Part shown: in pieces, positions 14,275 to 21,994 of the stretch
Numbering within the stretch: the stretch's first letter is position 1
How the letters are laid out: each line of letters opens with the position of its first letter
Source of the DNA: an uncultured Oscillospiraceae bacterium
Lineage (GTDB): Bacteria > Bacillota > Clostridia > Oscillospirales > Oscillospiraceae
Direction: 5' to 3'
Length of the DNA stretch: 42,114 nucleotides
Assembly: GCA_947625845.1 (NCBI GenBank)
Contig: CANQQB010000013.1
Span: 1 to 42,114, forward strand
Notes under the pieces: model-generated
Seen by the model: only the letters and a program-made list of their open reading frames with translations
Told to the model about the DNA's origin: nothing
The model's database searches: none
Made by a program: the position numbers and the translations under genes

Positions 14275-14333
14275 GCACGGGAAGAAGTTCTGACTGAGGC
14301 CCCAAAACGCAAAGCCGCTGACTGTCAAGATCA

Positions 14334-14396
14334 GTCAAAAGTTCTTGACAGTCAAGAGGCTTTGACTTATAATCTATTCAGTCAAAAGGAATTGAC
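14334..14396. promoter_or_regulatory. Three perfect operators before the replication gene
   Basis: GTCAA-N6-TTGAC occurs exactly at 14334-14349, 14351-14366 and 14381-14396, 17 and 30 bases apart. A loose extra GTCAA lies at 14324. These match the sites at the genetic switch (2423-2635). They overlap the -35, the spacer and the predicted start of the promoter here, so the repressor should shut off the second early operon as well. Confidence 0.82.
14345..14373 (+). promoter_or_regulatory. Consensus promoter for the VapE operon
   Basis: TTGACA at 14345-14350, a 17-base spacer and TATAAT at 14368-14373: a perfect sigma-70 type promoter. The predicted start is near 14380, 55 bases before the VapE gene. 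Such a strong promoter in a prophage needs tight repression, which the three operators can provide. Confidence 0.88.
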
Positions 14397-14434
14397 CGAA
14401 CCGCCAACAAGGGCGGCGAGGGGAGGCTATAACT

Positions 14435-16873
14435 ATGGCTTTGAAATACGACAAGCAACTTCATGTTGTCATCGGGAACAACCGCAAGGCTATGGCCTGG
14501 AATCCGCTGGTGCTGACGGTATCAGAGCTTTATGCGCGCTTGCAAACGCCCCTGCGCGGCACCGAGACACTGGCTGAGTATCTGTCCATGTCAAAGGCCG
14601 ATCAGGACATCCGGAAGGATATAGGCGGCTTTGTGGGCGGCCGGCTGAATGGTATCCGGCGCAAGGCTGACGCCGTTATCGACCGCTGCGTGGTGACGCT
14701 GGACTTTGACAGCATCCCGCCCTACGGTACTGACGGGATCCTGGCGACGCTGGACGCGGCCGGCTATGGCTACTGCGTGTACAGCACGCGCAAGCACCGC
14801 CCCGAGGCCCCGCGCCTGCGCATTGTAGTTGTGACCGACCGGGATATGACCCCGGACGAGTACGACGCCGTAAGCCGCCGTCTGGCGGCCGACATCGGCA
14901 TCACGATGGCAGACCCGACCACGTTTGAGGCAAACCGGCTCATGTACTGGCCGTCATGCAGCGCGGACGGGGAATACGTCTTCAAGTATGCGGATGCGCC
15001 CTTTTTGAGCGTGGACGCGACGCTGGGACGCTACACGGATTGGAAGGACTGGACGGAGCGGCCGCAGGTCCCCGGCGCGAACAACTACCAAAAGATGGCC
15101 GTGCGGCAGGGCGACCCGGAGAGCAAGCCCGGACTGATCGGCGCGTTTTGCCGGGTGTATGACATTTTCGGCGCGATGGACACTTTTCTCCCCGGCATCT
15201 ATGCCCCGGTGGACAACGACCCGAACCGGTACACCTACTTGAACGGCAGCACGACGGGCGGCGCAATCGTCTACGACAACGGGAAGTTCCTTTACAGTCA
15301 CCACGCTACGGACCCCTGCGGCGGCCGGCTGGTGAACGCGGCTGACATGGTACGGCTCCACAAGTACGGGCATCTGGACGCCAATTCCGCGCTTGAGACG
15401 CCGGTGAACAAATTACCGTCTTCCAAGGCGTTTTTGGAATTTGCGGCATCCGACCCCAAGGTATCCACGCTGCTGATCCGGGAACGGTACGAGGCCGGTC
15501 AACAAGAATTTGCCGCGCTGATGCAGGGTGCGCCGGCAGCCGCCACGCCCGACACGGACGAGAACCCAGACGCCTGGATGGCGCAGCTCCAAACGTCGCA
15601 GACCGGCGCGATCAAGCCGACCATTGACAATATCCGCATCATACTGGACAACGACCCGCTCCTGAAAGGTAAATTCGCGCTGAACAAGTTCGCCGGCCGG
15701 GGTGAGGTACTGGGCCCCCTCCCCTGGGAAACGGCCGGCAAGCGCCGTCTGTGGAGCGACACGGACAGCAGCGGCATCTATTGGTATTTGGAGAAGCGGT
15801 ACGCGATCACGAAGCGCGGAAACATCGACGCGGCGCTGGACATCCATGCAGCGACCCACGCTTTCAACGAGGTCCAGGACTACATAAACGCCCTTGTGTG
15901 GGACGGGACGCCCCGCCTTGACACGATGTTTACCGACTACCTGGGCGCCGAGGACAGCGAGTATACCCGCGCCGTATGCCGCAAGGCTTTCACTGCTGCT
16001 ATCGCCCGCGCGATGGAGCCGGGGTGCAAGTACGATAACATGCTGATCCTGTGCGGCCGGCAAGGGCTTGGAAAATCCACGCTGCTGGACCGCATGAGCC
16101 GTGGCTGGTTCAATGACAGCATCCGGACCTTTGAGGGCAAGGAAGCGAGCGAGCTGCTGCAAGGTGTGTGGCTGGTAGAAGTGGCCGAGCTGGACGCCTT
16201 CAGACGGACGGACGTTGCCCGCATCAAGCAGTTTCTTTCCCTGCGGGCGGACCGGTACCGGGCCGCGTATGGGCGCAACGTGCGCGAGCTCCCCCGCTGC
16301 TGTGCTTTTTTCGGTACCTGCAATCAGATGGACTTTTTGCAGGACATGACCGGCAACCGGCGTTTCTGGCCGGTCGACGTAGGCTTGCAGCCCTCTGCGA
16401 AGAACGTGTGGCGCGATCTGACCGACGACGTTATTGCGCAGATATGGGCCGAGGCCAAAGCCCGCTGGCAGACCGGTGAGCAGCTTTATTTGACCGGCGA
16501 CATCGAGCAGCAGGCCCAAGAAATGCAGGAACGTCACCGCGAAGCCAGCCCCAAGGAAGGCATGATTGCTGATTTCGTAGACCGGGAGATCCCATTGGAC
16601 TGGCAGAAGTGGACCATCGACCGGCGGCGCGATTGGTGGGCGCAAGCTACACATGGGGAGGTCGAGACAATGAAACGGGACCGGATCTCCGCGATCGAGG
16701 TTTGGTGCGAACTGTACAACGGGAATCAGAAAGATTTCCGGCAGACGGATACGCGGGAGATCAATAATATCCTGGCAAAGCTCCCCAATTTGACCCGCGC
16801 CAATTCGAGCTTCCGGTGCGGGCCCTACGGGACGCAGCGGGGCTTTTATGTGGAAGGAACGTCAACAGATTAA
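14435..16873 (+). CDS. VapE-family primase-helicase
   Basis: An 812-residue replication protein. The N-terminal part (about 60-330) looks like an archaeo-eukaryotic-type primase module, with VVTLDFDSIPPYG and the PRLRIVVVTDRDMTPDEYD region. The C-terminal part (about 450-700) is the virulence-associated protein E ATPase: Walker A GRQGLGKST (541-549), Walker B region WLVEVAELDAF, then KQFLSLRADRYRAAYGR and a FFGTCNQMDFLQDMTGNRRF arginine-finger region. AGGGGAGG lies nine bases before the ATG. Phage proteins of this type open and prime the origin. It has its own operator-controlled promoter, and origin-like repeats follow it. Confidence 0.92.
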   Translation: MALKYDKQLHVVIGNNRKAMAWNPLVLTVSELYARLQTPLRGTETLAEYLSMSKADQDIRKDIGGFVGGRLNGIRRKADAVIDRCVVTLDFDSIPPYGTDGILATLDAAGYGYCVYSTRKHRPEAPRLRIVVVTDRDMTPDEYDAVSRRLAADIGITMADPTTFEANRLMYWPSCSADGEYVFKYADAPFLSVDATLGRYTDWKDWTERPQVPGANNYQKMAVRQGDPESKPGLIGAFCRVYDIFGAMDTFLPGIYAPVDNDPNRYTYLNGSTTGGAIVYDNGKFLYSHHATDPCGGRLVNAADMVRLHKYGHLDANSALETPVNKLPSSKAFLEFAASDPKVSTLLIRERYEAGQQEFAALMQGAPAAATPDTDENPDAWMAQLQTSQTGAIKPTIDNIRIILDNDPLLKGKFALNKFAGRGEVLGPLPWETAGKRRLWSDTDSSGIYWYLEKRYAITKRGNIDAALDIHAATHAFNEVQDYINALVWDGTPRLDTMFTDYLGAEDSEYTRAVCRKAFTAAIARAMEPGCKYDNMLILCGRQGLGKSTLLDRMSRGWFNDSIRTFEGKEASELLQGVWLVEVAELDAFRRTDVARIKQFLSLRADRYRAAYGRNVRELPRCCAFFGTCNQMDFLQDMTGNRRFWPVDVGLQPSAKNVWRDLTDDVIAQIWAEAKARWQTGEQLYLTGDIEQQAQEMQERHREASPKEGMIADFVDREIPLDWQKWTIDRRRDWWAQATHGEVETMKRDRISAIEVWCELYNGNQKDFRQTDTREINNILAKLPNLTRANSSFRCGPYGTQRGFYVEGTSTD

Positions 16874-17111
16874 CGTCAACACTGGTGCAACACTTCATTT
16901 TGGAGTGTTGAAGCGTTGACAGGGTAAGTCAACAGATTTCGATGTGTTGCAGAAGTGTGGCAGAAAGTGGCGACAGGGAAACCCGCATGGCGCAAGGGCT
17001 TTCCCGTATACGTCAACAGTTCAACAGATATTTCTAATAGACTTATAAAATATATGCGTTAGGGCGCGCGCATCACGCCTAAACCGCCTGAGCGTATATG
17101 CAAGTATACGC
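16861..17111. other. Candidate replication origin (iteron-like repeats, AT-rich)
   Basis: The 277 bases after the VapE stop hold no clear gene until 17151. GTCAACAG occurs at 16861, 16928 and 17012, with related GTCAACAC at 16875 and TTCAACAGAT at 17020. GTTGAC-7-GTCAAC forms an inverted repeat at 16915-16933. A stem CAACACT/AGTGTTG lies at 16888-16910, and GCGTATA/TATACGC at 17092-17111. An AT-rich stretch lies at 17028-17058. Repeats plus an AT-rich segment next to a primase-helicase gene are typical of phage origins. The role is inference. Confidence 0.5.
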
Positions 17112-17150
17112 GCGCGTGTGCGCGTGTTGACCGATAAGGGGGAGGTAATG

Positions 17151-17294
17151 ATGTGGGCATTGGCTATTTTGCTTTACGCGGTAACGATGGAGTGGCTTTT
17201 TCGGTTTGTCCGGATGGTGCAGATATTGGACCTTATTGGCGCCGGGGCTGTGCTGGCTTTGATGGTGAAGGCCGCAGGTCGCGTGCAAAAGTAG
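17151..17294 (+). CDS. Small membrane protein (47 aa)
   Basis: A 47-residue hydrophobic peptide beginning MWALAILLYAVTMEWLF and continuing into a second apolar stretch (LDLIGAGAVLALMV) before a basic end (KAAGRVQK). This suggests one or two short membrane helices. GGGGGAGG lies five bases before the ATG at 17151; an ATG at 17148 is too close to it. It opens the group leading to the VRR-NUC nuclease. Similar hydrophobic peptides are common in phage early regions; the function is unknown. Confidence 0.6.
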   Translation: MWALAILLYAVTMEWLFRFVRMVQILDLIGAGAVLALMVKAAGRVQK

Positions 17295-17321
17295 ACACGC
17301 ATACGCGCGAGGGCTTTTCCC

Positions 17322-17624
17322 ATGCTTGAACGCGACATCGAATCAAAGCTGATACGCCCCGTCCGGGCCCTGGGAGGGCTGTGCTTAAAGCTGGTGTGCC
17401 CCGGCTATACGGGCGTGCCTGACCGCTTGATCCTGTTACCGGGCGGGCACGTGCTGTTTGTCGAGACAAAGCAGCCCGGAAAGAAGGAACGCCCCCGGCA
17501 AGTGCTTGTACAAGGCGTGTTGCGTGGGCTGGGCTTCACGGTGTATTCGACTGTGGATAGCGTGGCGAAGGTGGCCGCGATTATAGAGGATTGCCGGAGG
17601 TTAGTGCATGGCGAGGATATATAA
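17322..17624 (+). CDS. VRR-NUC domain nuclease
   Basis: A 100-residue stand-alone VRR-NUC protein, a PD-(D/E)XK nuclease fold found in many phages. The active-site residues are visible: GVPDRLIL (Asp34) and FVETKQPG (Glu48, Lys50), and the family continues with RPRQVLVQGVLRGLGF. It overlaps the next helicase gene by 17 bases. Phage VRR-NUC proteins act on branched or structured DNA and are usually next to an SNF2 helicase, as here; a shared role in resolving recombination or replication intermediates is likely. Confidence 0.9.
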   Translation: MLERDIESKLIRPVRALGGLCLKLVCPGYTGVPDRLILLPGGHVLFVETKQPGKKERPRQVLVQGVLRGLGFTVYSTVDSVAKVAAIIEDCRRLVHGEDI

Positions 17625-18987
17625 CCCCTACCCGTATCAGGAATACGCGCAGAACGCGATCATGGAGAATCCGGCCATCGGGCTGTGGCTGGACATGGGG
17701 CTGGGTAAGACGGTGGTGACGCTGACGGCGCTGCAAGCCCTGAAGTTTGACCGGTGGTGCGTGAACCGCGTGTTGGTCATCGCCCCGAAGAAGGTAGCTG
17801 AAGACACGTGGCAGACGGAGGCCAAAAAGTGGCAGCATCTACAGGGCTTGCGTGTGGTGGGCGTGCTGGGCCCCGAGCGGCAGCGGGCGGCGGCGCTGGA
17901 AACCCCGGCCGACGTGTACGTCATCAACCGGGAAAACACCCAATGGCTGGTGGGGTACTACGGTATGCGCTGGCCGTTTGATACGGTGGTGCTGGACGAA
18001 AGCAGCAGCTTCAAAAATCATCAATCCAAACGCTTCCGGGCCTTGCGGACGGTGCGCCCCCGCATCAATCGCATTATCGAGCTGACCGGCACGCCGAACC
18101 CGCATGGGCTCATGGATCTGTGGTCACAAATCTTTCTGCTGGACGGCGGGAAACGGCTGGGACGGACTATCAGCGTTTACCGGGATCTGTACTTCAACCC
18201 GGACAAGCGCAACCGCACAACGATTTTTTCCTACGCCCCGAAGGACGGAGCCGAAGAACAGATATACAAGCAGATTTCCGACATCTGCATCAGCATGAAG
18301 GCGGCTGACTATCTGGACCTGCCCGAGCTGGTATATGAGGACATCCCCGTGGTGCTGGACGAGCGCGCAGAGAGGGCCTACAGGCGCTTGGAGCGCGAGG
18401 CCGTGTTGAAGGTTGACGAGGACACAATCACGGCGAGCACGGCGGCAGCCCTGTCTATCAAGCTGCTACAGCTTTGCAACGGCGCTGTGTACGACGAGAA
18501 CCACGAAGTGGTGGAAGTGCACGACTGCAAGCTGGAAGCGTTTATGGAAACGGTGGAGGGCCTGAATGGACAGCACGCGGTGGTGTGTTACGAGTTCACC
18601 CATGACCGGGAACGGCTCTTGCAAGCCCTGGGAAAGACGAATCTGCGCGTGCGCGTATATCGGGGTATGCAGGATAAGGAAGACTGGAACGCCGGCAAAA
18701 TCGACATCCTTTTGATCCACCCCGCGTCTTGCGGCTACGGGCTGAATTTACAGGACGGCGGGCATCACATCATTTGGTACGGGCTGAGCTGGAATCTGGA
18801 AGAATACCAACAGGCCAACAAGCGTCTGCATCGGCAAGGGCAGGACCATCCCGTCATCGTGCATCACTTGATCGTGAAGGGCGGGCGCGACGAAGACGTG
18901 ATACGGAGCTTGGAAAGCAAGGACGACGTACAAGAGAGCCTTTTGCAGAGCTTGAAGGTGCGGATCCGGGCGGCCAAAACGAACTAA
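17608..18987 (+). CDS. SNF2-family helicase (VRR-NUC partner)
   Basis: A 459-residue SNF2-type translocase. Walker A is DMGLGKTVV (about 29-37), motif II VVLDESSSFKN, motif III LTGTPNPHGLMDLW. The C-terminal RecA domain ends with GLSWNLEEYQQANKRLHRQG, matching motifs V-VI. The order VRR-NUC, SNF2 helicase is a standard phage pair. This is the second SNF2 helicase of the window; it is not closely similar to the one at 9545, which pairs with a methyltransferase. Confidence 0.93.
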   Translation: MARIYNPYPYQEYAQNAIMENPAIGLWLDMGLGKTVVTLTALQALKFDRWCVNRVLVIAPKKVAEDTWQTEAKKWQHLQGLRVVGVLGPERQRAAALETPADVYVINRENTQWLVGYYGMRWPFDTVVLDESSSFKNHQSKRFRALRTVRPRINRIIELTGTPNPHGLMDLWSQIFLLDGGKRLGRTISVYRDLYFNPDKRNRTTIFSYAPKDGAEEQIYKQISDICISMKAADYLDLPELVYEDIPVVLDERAERAYRRLEREAVLKVDEDTITASTAAALSIKLLQLCNGAVYDENHEVVEVHDCKLEAFMETVEGLNGQHAVVCYEFTHDRERLLQALGKTNLRVRVYRGMQDKEDWNAGKIDILLIHPASCGYGLNLQDGGHHIIWYGLSWNLEEYQQANKRLHRQGQDHPVIVHHLIVKGGRDEDVIRSLESKDDVQESLLQSLKVRIRAAKTN

Positions 18988-19008
18988 CAACGGAAAGGAA
19001 GGTTGACA

Positions 19009-19437
19009 ATGGGCAAGGCATCGAAGGAAGGGACCGCGCTTTTGCGGGAGTGGCAAAAACGGCTGGGCTTGGAGCACTGGCGCATAAAGCTGGTCGATAA
19101 TCTCAGGCCGGACGATATGTGCATGGAGAACGTGGCAGGGTGCACGGAATGGTCTGAATCCGTCGAGACTGCCCGCATCGAGATCATGGACCCGGCATAC
19201 TACGGGGACCGCATAACCCCGTTTGACTATGAGAAAACGCTGGTGCACGAGCTCTTGCATCTGAAGCTCACGTTGATAGGCGATCAGGTGGAAACCCTGC
19301 AAGAGCGGTACGTACACCAGCTCATTGACGAGCTGGCGCGGGCCCTGGTGGACGCGAAGCGGTACACGGTCGAGACCCCGCCGAAGACCACGCGGCAGCC
19401 CCCGCAGGTGGCTGAGAGTGGATTCCTGGATGGGTAA
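19009..19437 (+). CDS. Zinc metallopeptidase-like phage protein
   Basis: A 142-residue protein with the zinc motif HELLH (His80-Glu81-His84, in KTLVHELLHLKL) following a beta-rich region (ARIEIMDPAYYGDR). The layout resembles SprT-like or ImmA-like minimal metalloproteases found in phages. The start ATG at 19009 has GGAAGG seven bases before it; a TTG at 19003 is less likely. A third zinc ligand cannot be named with confidence. It lies between the SNF2 helicase and the late regulator. The target is unknown. Confidence 0.75.
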   Translation: MGKASKEGTALLREWQKRLGLEHWRIKLVDNLRPDDMCMENVAGCTEWSESVETARIEIMDPAYYGDRITPFDYEKTLVHELLHLKLTLIGDQVETLQERYVHQLIDELARALVDAKRYTVETPPKTTRQPPQVAESGFLDG

Positions 19438-19565
19438 GGGCGGTACGGCCGGCGCGCCCATTGACCTGCCATAGAGCCAACACGATAAAGCGGCAACCGA
19501 CGAGCGACAATCGTTTTTGTCCCCCATCACGAGCGCGCACGTATGCGCATGGAAGGAGCAAAAAT

Positions 19566-19973
19566 ATGACGCTGAAAGAGTTGTCGCAATTATATTACCT
19601 GACCCGCGAGATCGAGGCCGATGAACAACGGCTTGCTGAGCTGTCCGAGGCAGCCGGTGCGCCGTCATCGTCAAACCTGACGGGTATGCCCCGAGCGCCC
19701 CGCCGCGCTGATAGCAAGGTGGAGCGGCTGACCGCCGAGATCGTGGACCTGAAAGCGATCATAGCCGCGCGGCAAATACAGTGCATCCACGAACGGGCCC
19801 GGCTGGAGCGGTGGATCAGCGGGATCCCGGACAGCCTGACCCGGCAGATCTTCCATTACCGTTTTGTGGAGTGCCTGACGTGGCTCCAAGTGGCCGTGCG
19901 TGTGGGTGGTGGGAACACCGAGGGCGGCGTGAAAATGATATGCTACAGGTACTTAAAGCAGGACGGTGAGTAA
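19566..19973 (+). CDS. Late-gene regulator (sigma-like phage activator)
   Basis: A 135-residue protein starting MTLKELSQLYYLTREIEADE. The N-terminal part is a coiled-coil-like helix (about 1-85) with a short polar break. The C-terminal part (about 95-135) has SLTRQIFHYRFVECLTWLQV and VGGGNTEGGVKMICYRYL, resembling a sigma region-4 type helix-turn-helix. This is the pattern of DUF1492/RinA-like regulators, last gene before the late region in clostridial and staphylococcal phages. AAGGAG lies eight bases before the ATG. The 128 bases before it hold no gene; a small GCGCA/TGCGC hairpin lies just upstream. It probably activates the promoter at 19976-20009. Confidence 0.8.
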   Translation: MTLKELSQLYYLTREIEADEQRLAELSEAAGAPSSSNLTGMPRAPRRADSKVERLTAEIVDLKAIIAARQIQCIHERARLERWISGIPDSLTRQIFHYRFVECLTWLQVAVRVGGGNTEGGVKMICYRYLKQDGE

Positions 19974-19975
19974 AG

Positions 19976-20009
19976 TTGTTACTTTTGTTGCGTCCGCTTA
20001 TGGTTTAAT
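19976..20009 (+). promoter_or_regulatory. Probable activator-dependent late promoter
   Basis: Just past the regulator stop, TTGTTAC (19976-19982) and TTGTTGC (19985-19991) form a direct repeat nine bases apart. They cover the place of a -35 element, which is otherwise absent. An extended -10, TG-G-TTTAAT (20001-20009), follows. The arrangement fits a promoter that needs an activator, presumably the regulator encoded next to it, and would start late transcription near 20016. Confidence 0.5.
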
Positions 20010-20064
20010 GTACTCGTGTATCAAGCGGCGCATGTATCGGTTTTGGCTGATTTTGCGCAGAACA

Positions 20065-20110
20065 GGGAATGGCGTTATTTTGAGTACCAGTCAAAATAAC
20101 GCCATTTCCC
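20065..20110. other. Long hairpin in the late leader (19-bp stem)
   Basis: Bases 20065-20083 pair with 20091-20110: 19 base pairs with one bulged T and a 7-base loop (GTACCAG). No U-tract follows, so it is not an ordinary terminator. It lies in the 302-base gap between the regulator and the DUF4417 gene, downstream of the proposed late promoter. A second small hairpin (20245-20266, stem GTGCGGT/ACCGCAC with GGAGG in its loop) lies before the next gene. Nothing else is recognised in the gap. Confidence 0.75.
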
Positions 20111-20275
20111 CCGTTACAAGGGCAAGAACGAGAGGAATAATGCAAGCGTGATATTGTACCGTTAGGGTGTAAGGGTTTGCCTCCGCTCTTGCATGTCTGA
20201 AATTGAGGACGGCCTGAGACGGTCGGGCGTGGTATCACGTTGGGGTGCGGTGGAGGACAACCGCACCGCGCTTTT

Positions 20276-20917
20276 ATGGGGGCGGCAAGGATGCAGGTAT
20301 ACAGGCAATCCCGGAACTATGAGAATCTGAATAAGCGCATTTTTCAGGGCGTGGGAGAATACGACATCCCGCCCCTGAAAAGCACTGTATTTCCGGTGGA
20401 CAATTGGATCAGCTTTAACTTTGCGCGCGGGTGCGAGGAACCGGAAAGGCACGGTGTTCACTTTTTCATAGACGATTATCAGTTTATGCGTGTCTGGAAG
20501 AACCCAGACGCATATCTGTCCATGTTGCAGCAGTTCCAGGCGGTGTGCACGCCGGATTTCTCCACATACACGGATTTTCCCAAGGCCGTACAGGTCTATA
20601 ATCATTATCGCAAACACTGGCTGGGTGCATACTGGCAGGAACACGGCATCAAGGTCATACCGACGATCTCATGGAGTGATGAAGCGAGCTGGGATTGGTG
20701 CTTTGACGGTGAGCCGGTAGGTGGCATGGTGGCCGTGTCCAGCGTGGGCACGCAAGGAAACAAGAGGTCTGTGTATCTCTTTGAAGCCGGTTACAATGAA
20801 ATGAAGCGCCGGTTGAACCCGGTGCAAATCGTCCTATACGGCAGCGTCCCGGAGTGCTGCAAGGGTGACAATATCGTGCCTGTCCGGGCGTTCCAAAACA
20901 AGTGGCGCGAGGGTTGA
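20276..20917 (+). CDS. DUF4417 domain protein
   Basis: About 213 residues resembling the DUF4417 family of phage and plasmid proteins: VDNWISFNFARGCEEPERHG, then HFFIDDYQFMRVWKNPD, QFQAVCTPDFSTYTDFPKA and VIPTISWSDEASWDWCFDG. The family has no established biochemical function. The start is uncertain: ATG 20276 and ATG 20291 both lack a well-placed ribosome site, and a GGAGG lies about 20 bases upstream inside a hairpin loop. It opens the late transcript, just before the first MGGRG cassette. Confidence 0.8.
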   Translation: MGAARMQVYRQSRNYENLNKRIFQGVGEYDIPPLKSTVFPVDNWISFNFARGCEEPERHGVHFFIDDYQFMRVWKNPDAYLSMLQQFQAVCTPDFSTYTDFPKAVQVYNHYRKHWLGAYWQEHGIKVIPTISWSDEASWDWCFDGEPVGGMVAVSSVGTQGNKRSVYLFEAGYNEMKRRLNPVQIVLYGSVPECCKGDNIVPVRAFQNKWREG

Positions 20918-20941
20918 CCGCGCGGCAAGGTAGGTGTTATC

Positions 20942-21697
20942 ATGGGCGGTAGAGGCGGTGCAAGCGGCTTTCCCACAAACGGCCCCGGAGCTCCCGGCGC
21001 CCCTAATGGCCCGCAGAGCGCGGCAGAGACAAAGGATCTGCACGAGCTGGCCGAATACATGAAGAACGTGGGAATCTACGTCAATGAACGCTCTTTGAGC
21101 GGACAGACGTTTGAGAACGTCCGGGAAGCGGCAGCCGGCATCGAACGGATTATGACTGAGTTCCCGCAGGCGGCGGCAAATTTCCACGAGCTGCGCGGCG
21201 ACAATTTGAAATACGGCACCCTTGCGTGCGCATCATACAGCGGTGTTATTGCGCTGGGCAATCAGTATTACTCAGCTACCCCGGACGGGTTGAGCCGTAC
21301 ATACGACGGGAACGTGCGCACGGGATTTCACCCAAGCGGAACTACAAAAGCCGACATTACGACGCACGAATCTGGCCACATTCTGGAGCGCGCTTTGATC
21401 GACAAGTATATTCTCAGTCAAGGCAACGGGTATTATGTTCAGTATGAAGCGGCAAAGGCGTGGAACAGCAGTAAGTTGTCTGGCAAAATTATCTCCGAAG
21501 CCTGTAAACAGGTGAAGAAAACCGCAGCCGGCAAAGGTATGGTCAATGCCGACATCATCAAGGGTGTGTCGAAATATGCGACGCGCAACCGATCGGAAAC
21601 CCTTGCGGAATGTGTTGCGGATTATGCGGCCAACGGGGCTGGCGCTAACCCCCTGTCTGTGGCCGTTTGGAACATACTGAAGCGAGAGCTTGGATAA
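20942..21697 (+). CDS. MGGRG-type protein with zinc-metallopeptidase motif
   Basis: A 251-residue protein. The N-terminus MGGRGGASGF leads into a Gly/Pro linker (about 10-28). The body (about 30-251) carries THESGHILE: His142-Glu143-x-x-His146 fits HExxH, and SETLAECVADY (Glu219 or Glu223) could give the third ligand, as in the lethal-factor-like metallopeptidases of phages and toxins. No signal peptide or membrane segment is visible. The MGGRG tag is shared with the gene at 21995. It is followed 15 bases later by a small lysine-rich gene. A virion-delivered effector or a structural-processing protease is possible; neither is proven. Confidence 0.75.
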   Translation: MGGRGGASGFPTNGPGAPGAPNGPQSAAETKDLHELAEYMKNVGIYVNERSLSGQTFENVREAAAGIERIMTEFPQAAANFHELRGDNLKYGTLACASYSGVIALGNQYYSATPDGLSRTYDGNVRTGFHPSGTTKADITTHESGHILERALIDKYILSQGNGYYVQYEAAKAWNSSKLSGKIISEACKQVKKTAAGKGMVNADIIKGVSKYATRNRSETLAECVADYAANGAGANPLSVAVWNILKRELG

Positions 21698-21712
21698 AGG
21701 AGGTTACTGCCA

Positions 21713-21895
21713 ATGCCCGCGAAGAAAACCCCGCAGAAGGGCGCAAAGAAGCCCGCGAAGGCCAGCGGCAGCCTGAAGCTGACCGAAAAGGAGCGCGCCG
21801 CGCTGAGAAAGGGCGCGCAGGCCGATATGAAGAAACACGGTTTTAAGACCGTGGACGAGCTGATAGCTTATTACGACAAACAGAAGGGTTATTGA
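21713..21895 (+). CDS. Small lysine-rich protein of cassette 1 (60 aa)
   Basis: A 60-residue basic protein starting MPAKKTPQKGAKKPAKASGS, with a disordered Lys/Pro/Ala half and a helical C-terminal half (LTEKERAALRKGAQADMKKH, ending DELIAYYDKQKGY). AAAGGAGG lies 11 bases before its ATG. It follows the metallopeptidase-type gene within 15 bases, and a strong terminator closes the pair. The N-terminal style recalls histone-like tails; DNA binding, a packaging aid or a partner of the upstream protein are all possible. Confidence 0.7.
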   Translation: MPAKKTPQKGAKKPAKASGSLKLTEKERAALRKGAQADMKKHGFKTVDELIAYYDKQKGY

Positions 21896-21923
21896 TCTGA
21901 CACAAGCGCCCTTCTGATATAAG

Positions 21924-21957
21924 CCCGATCCGGCAGCATGACCGGACCGGGTTTTTT
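21924..21957 (+). terminator. Terminator closing cassette 1
   Basis: CCCGATCCGG (21924-21933) pairs with CCGGACCGGG (21942-21951), ten pairs with one A-C mismatch and an 8-base loop, followed by TTTTTT. It separates the metallopeptidase-type cassette from the next one. The 37 bases between the T-run and the next ATG leave little room for a new promoter, so read-through may feed cassette 2. Confidence 0.85.
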
Positions 21958-21994
21958 CATGCTCAATTTGACCTAGAAACAGGACGGTGATAGA

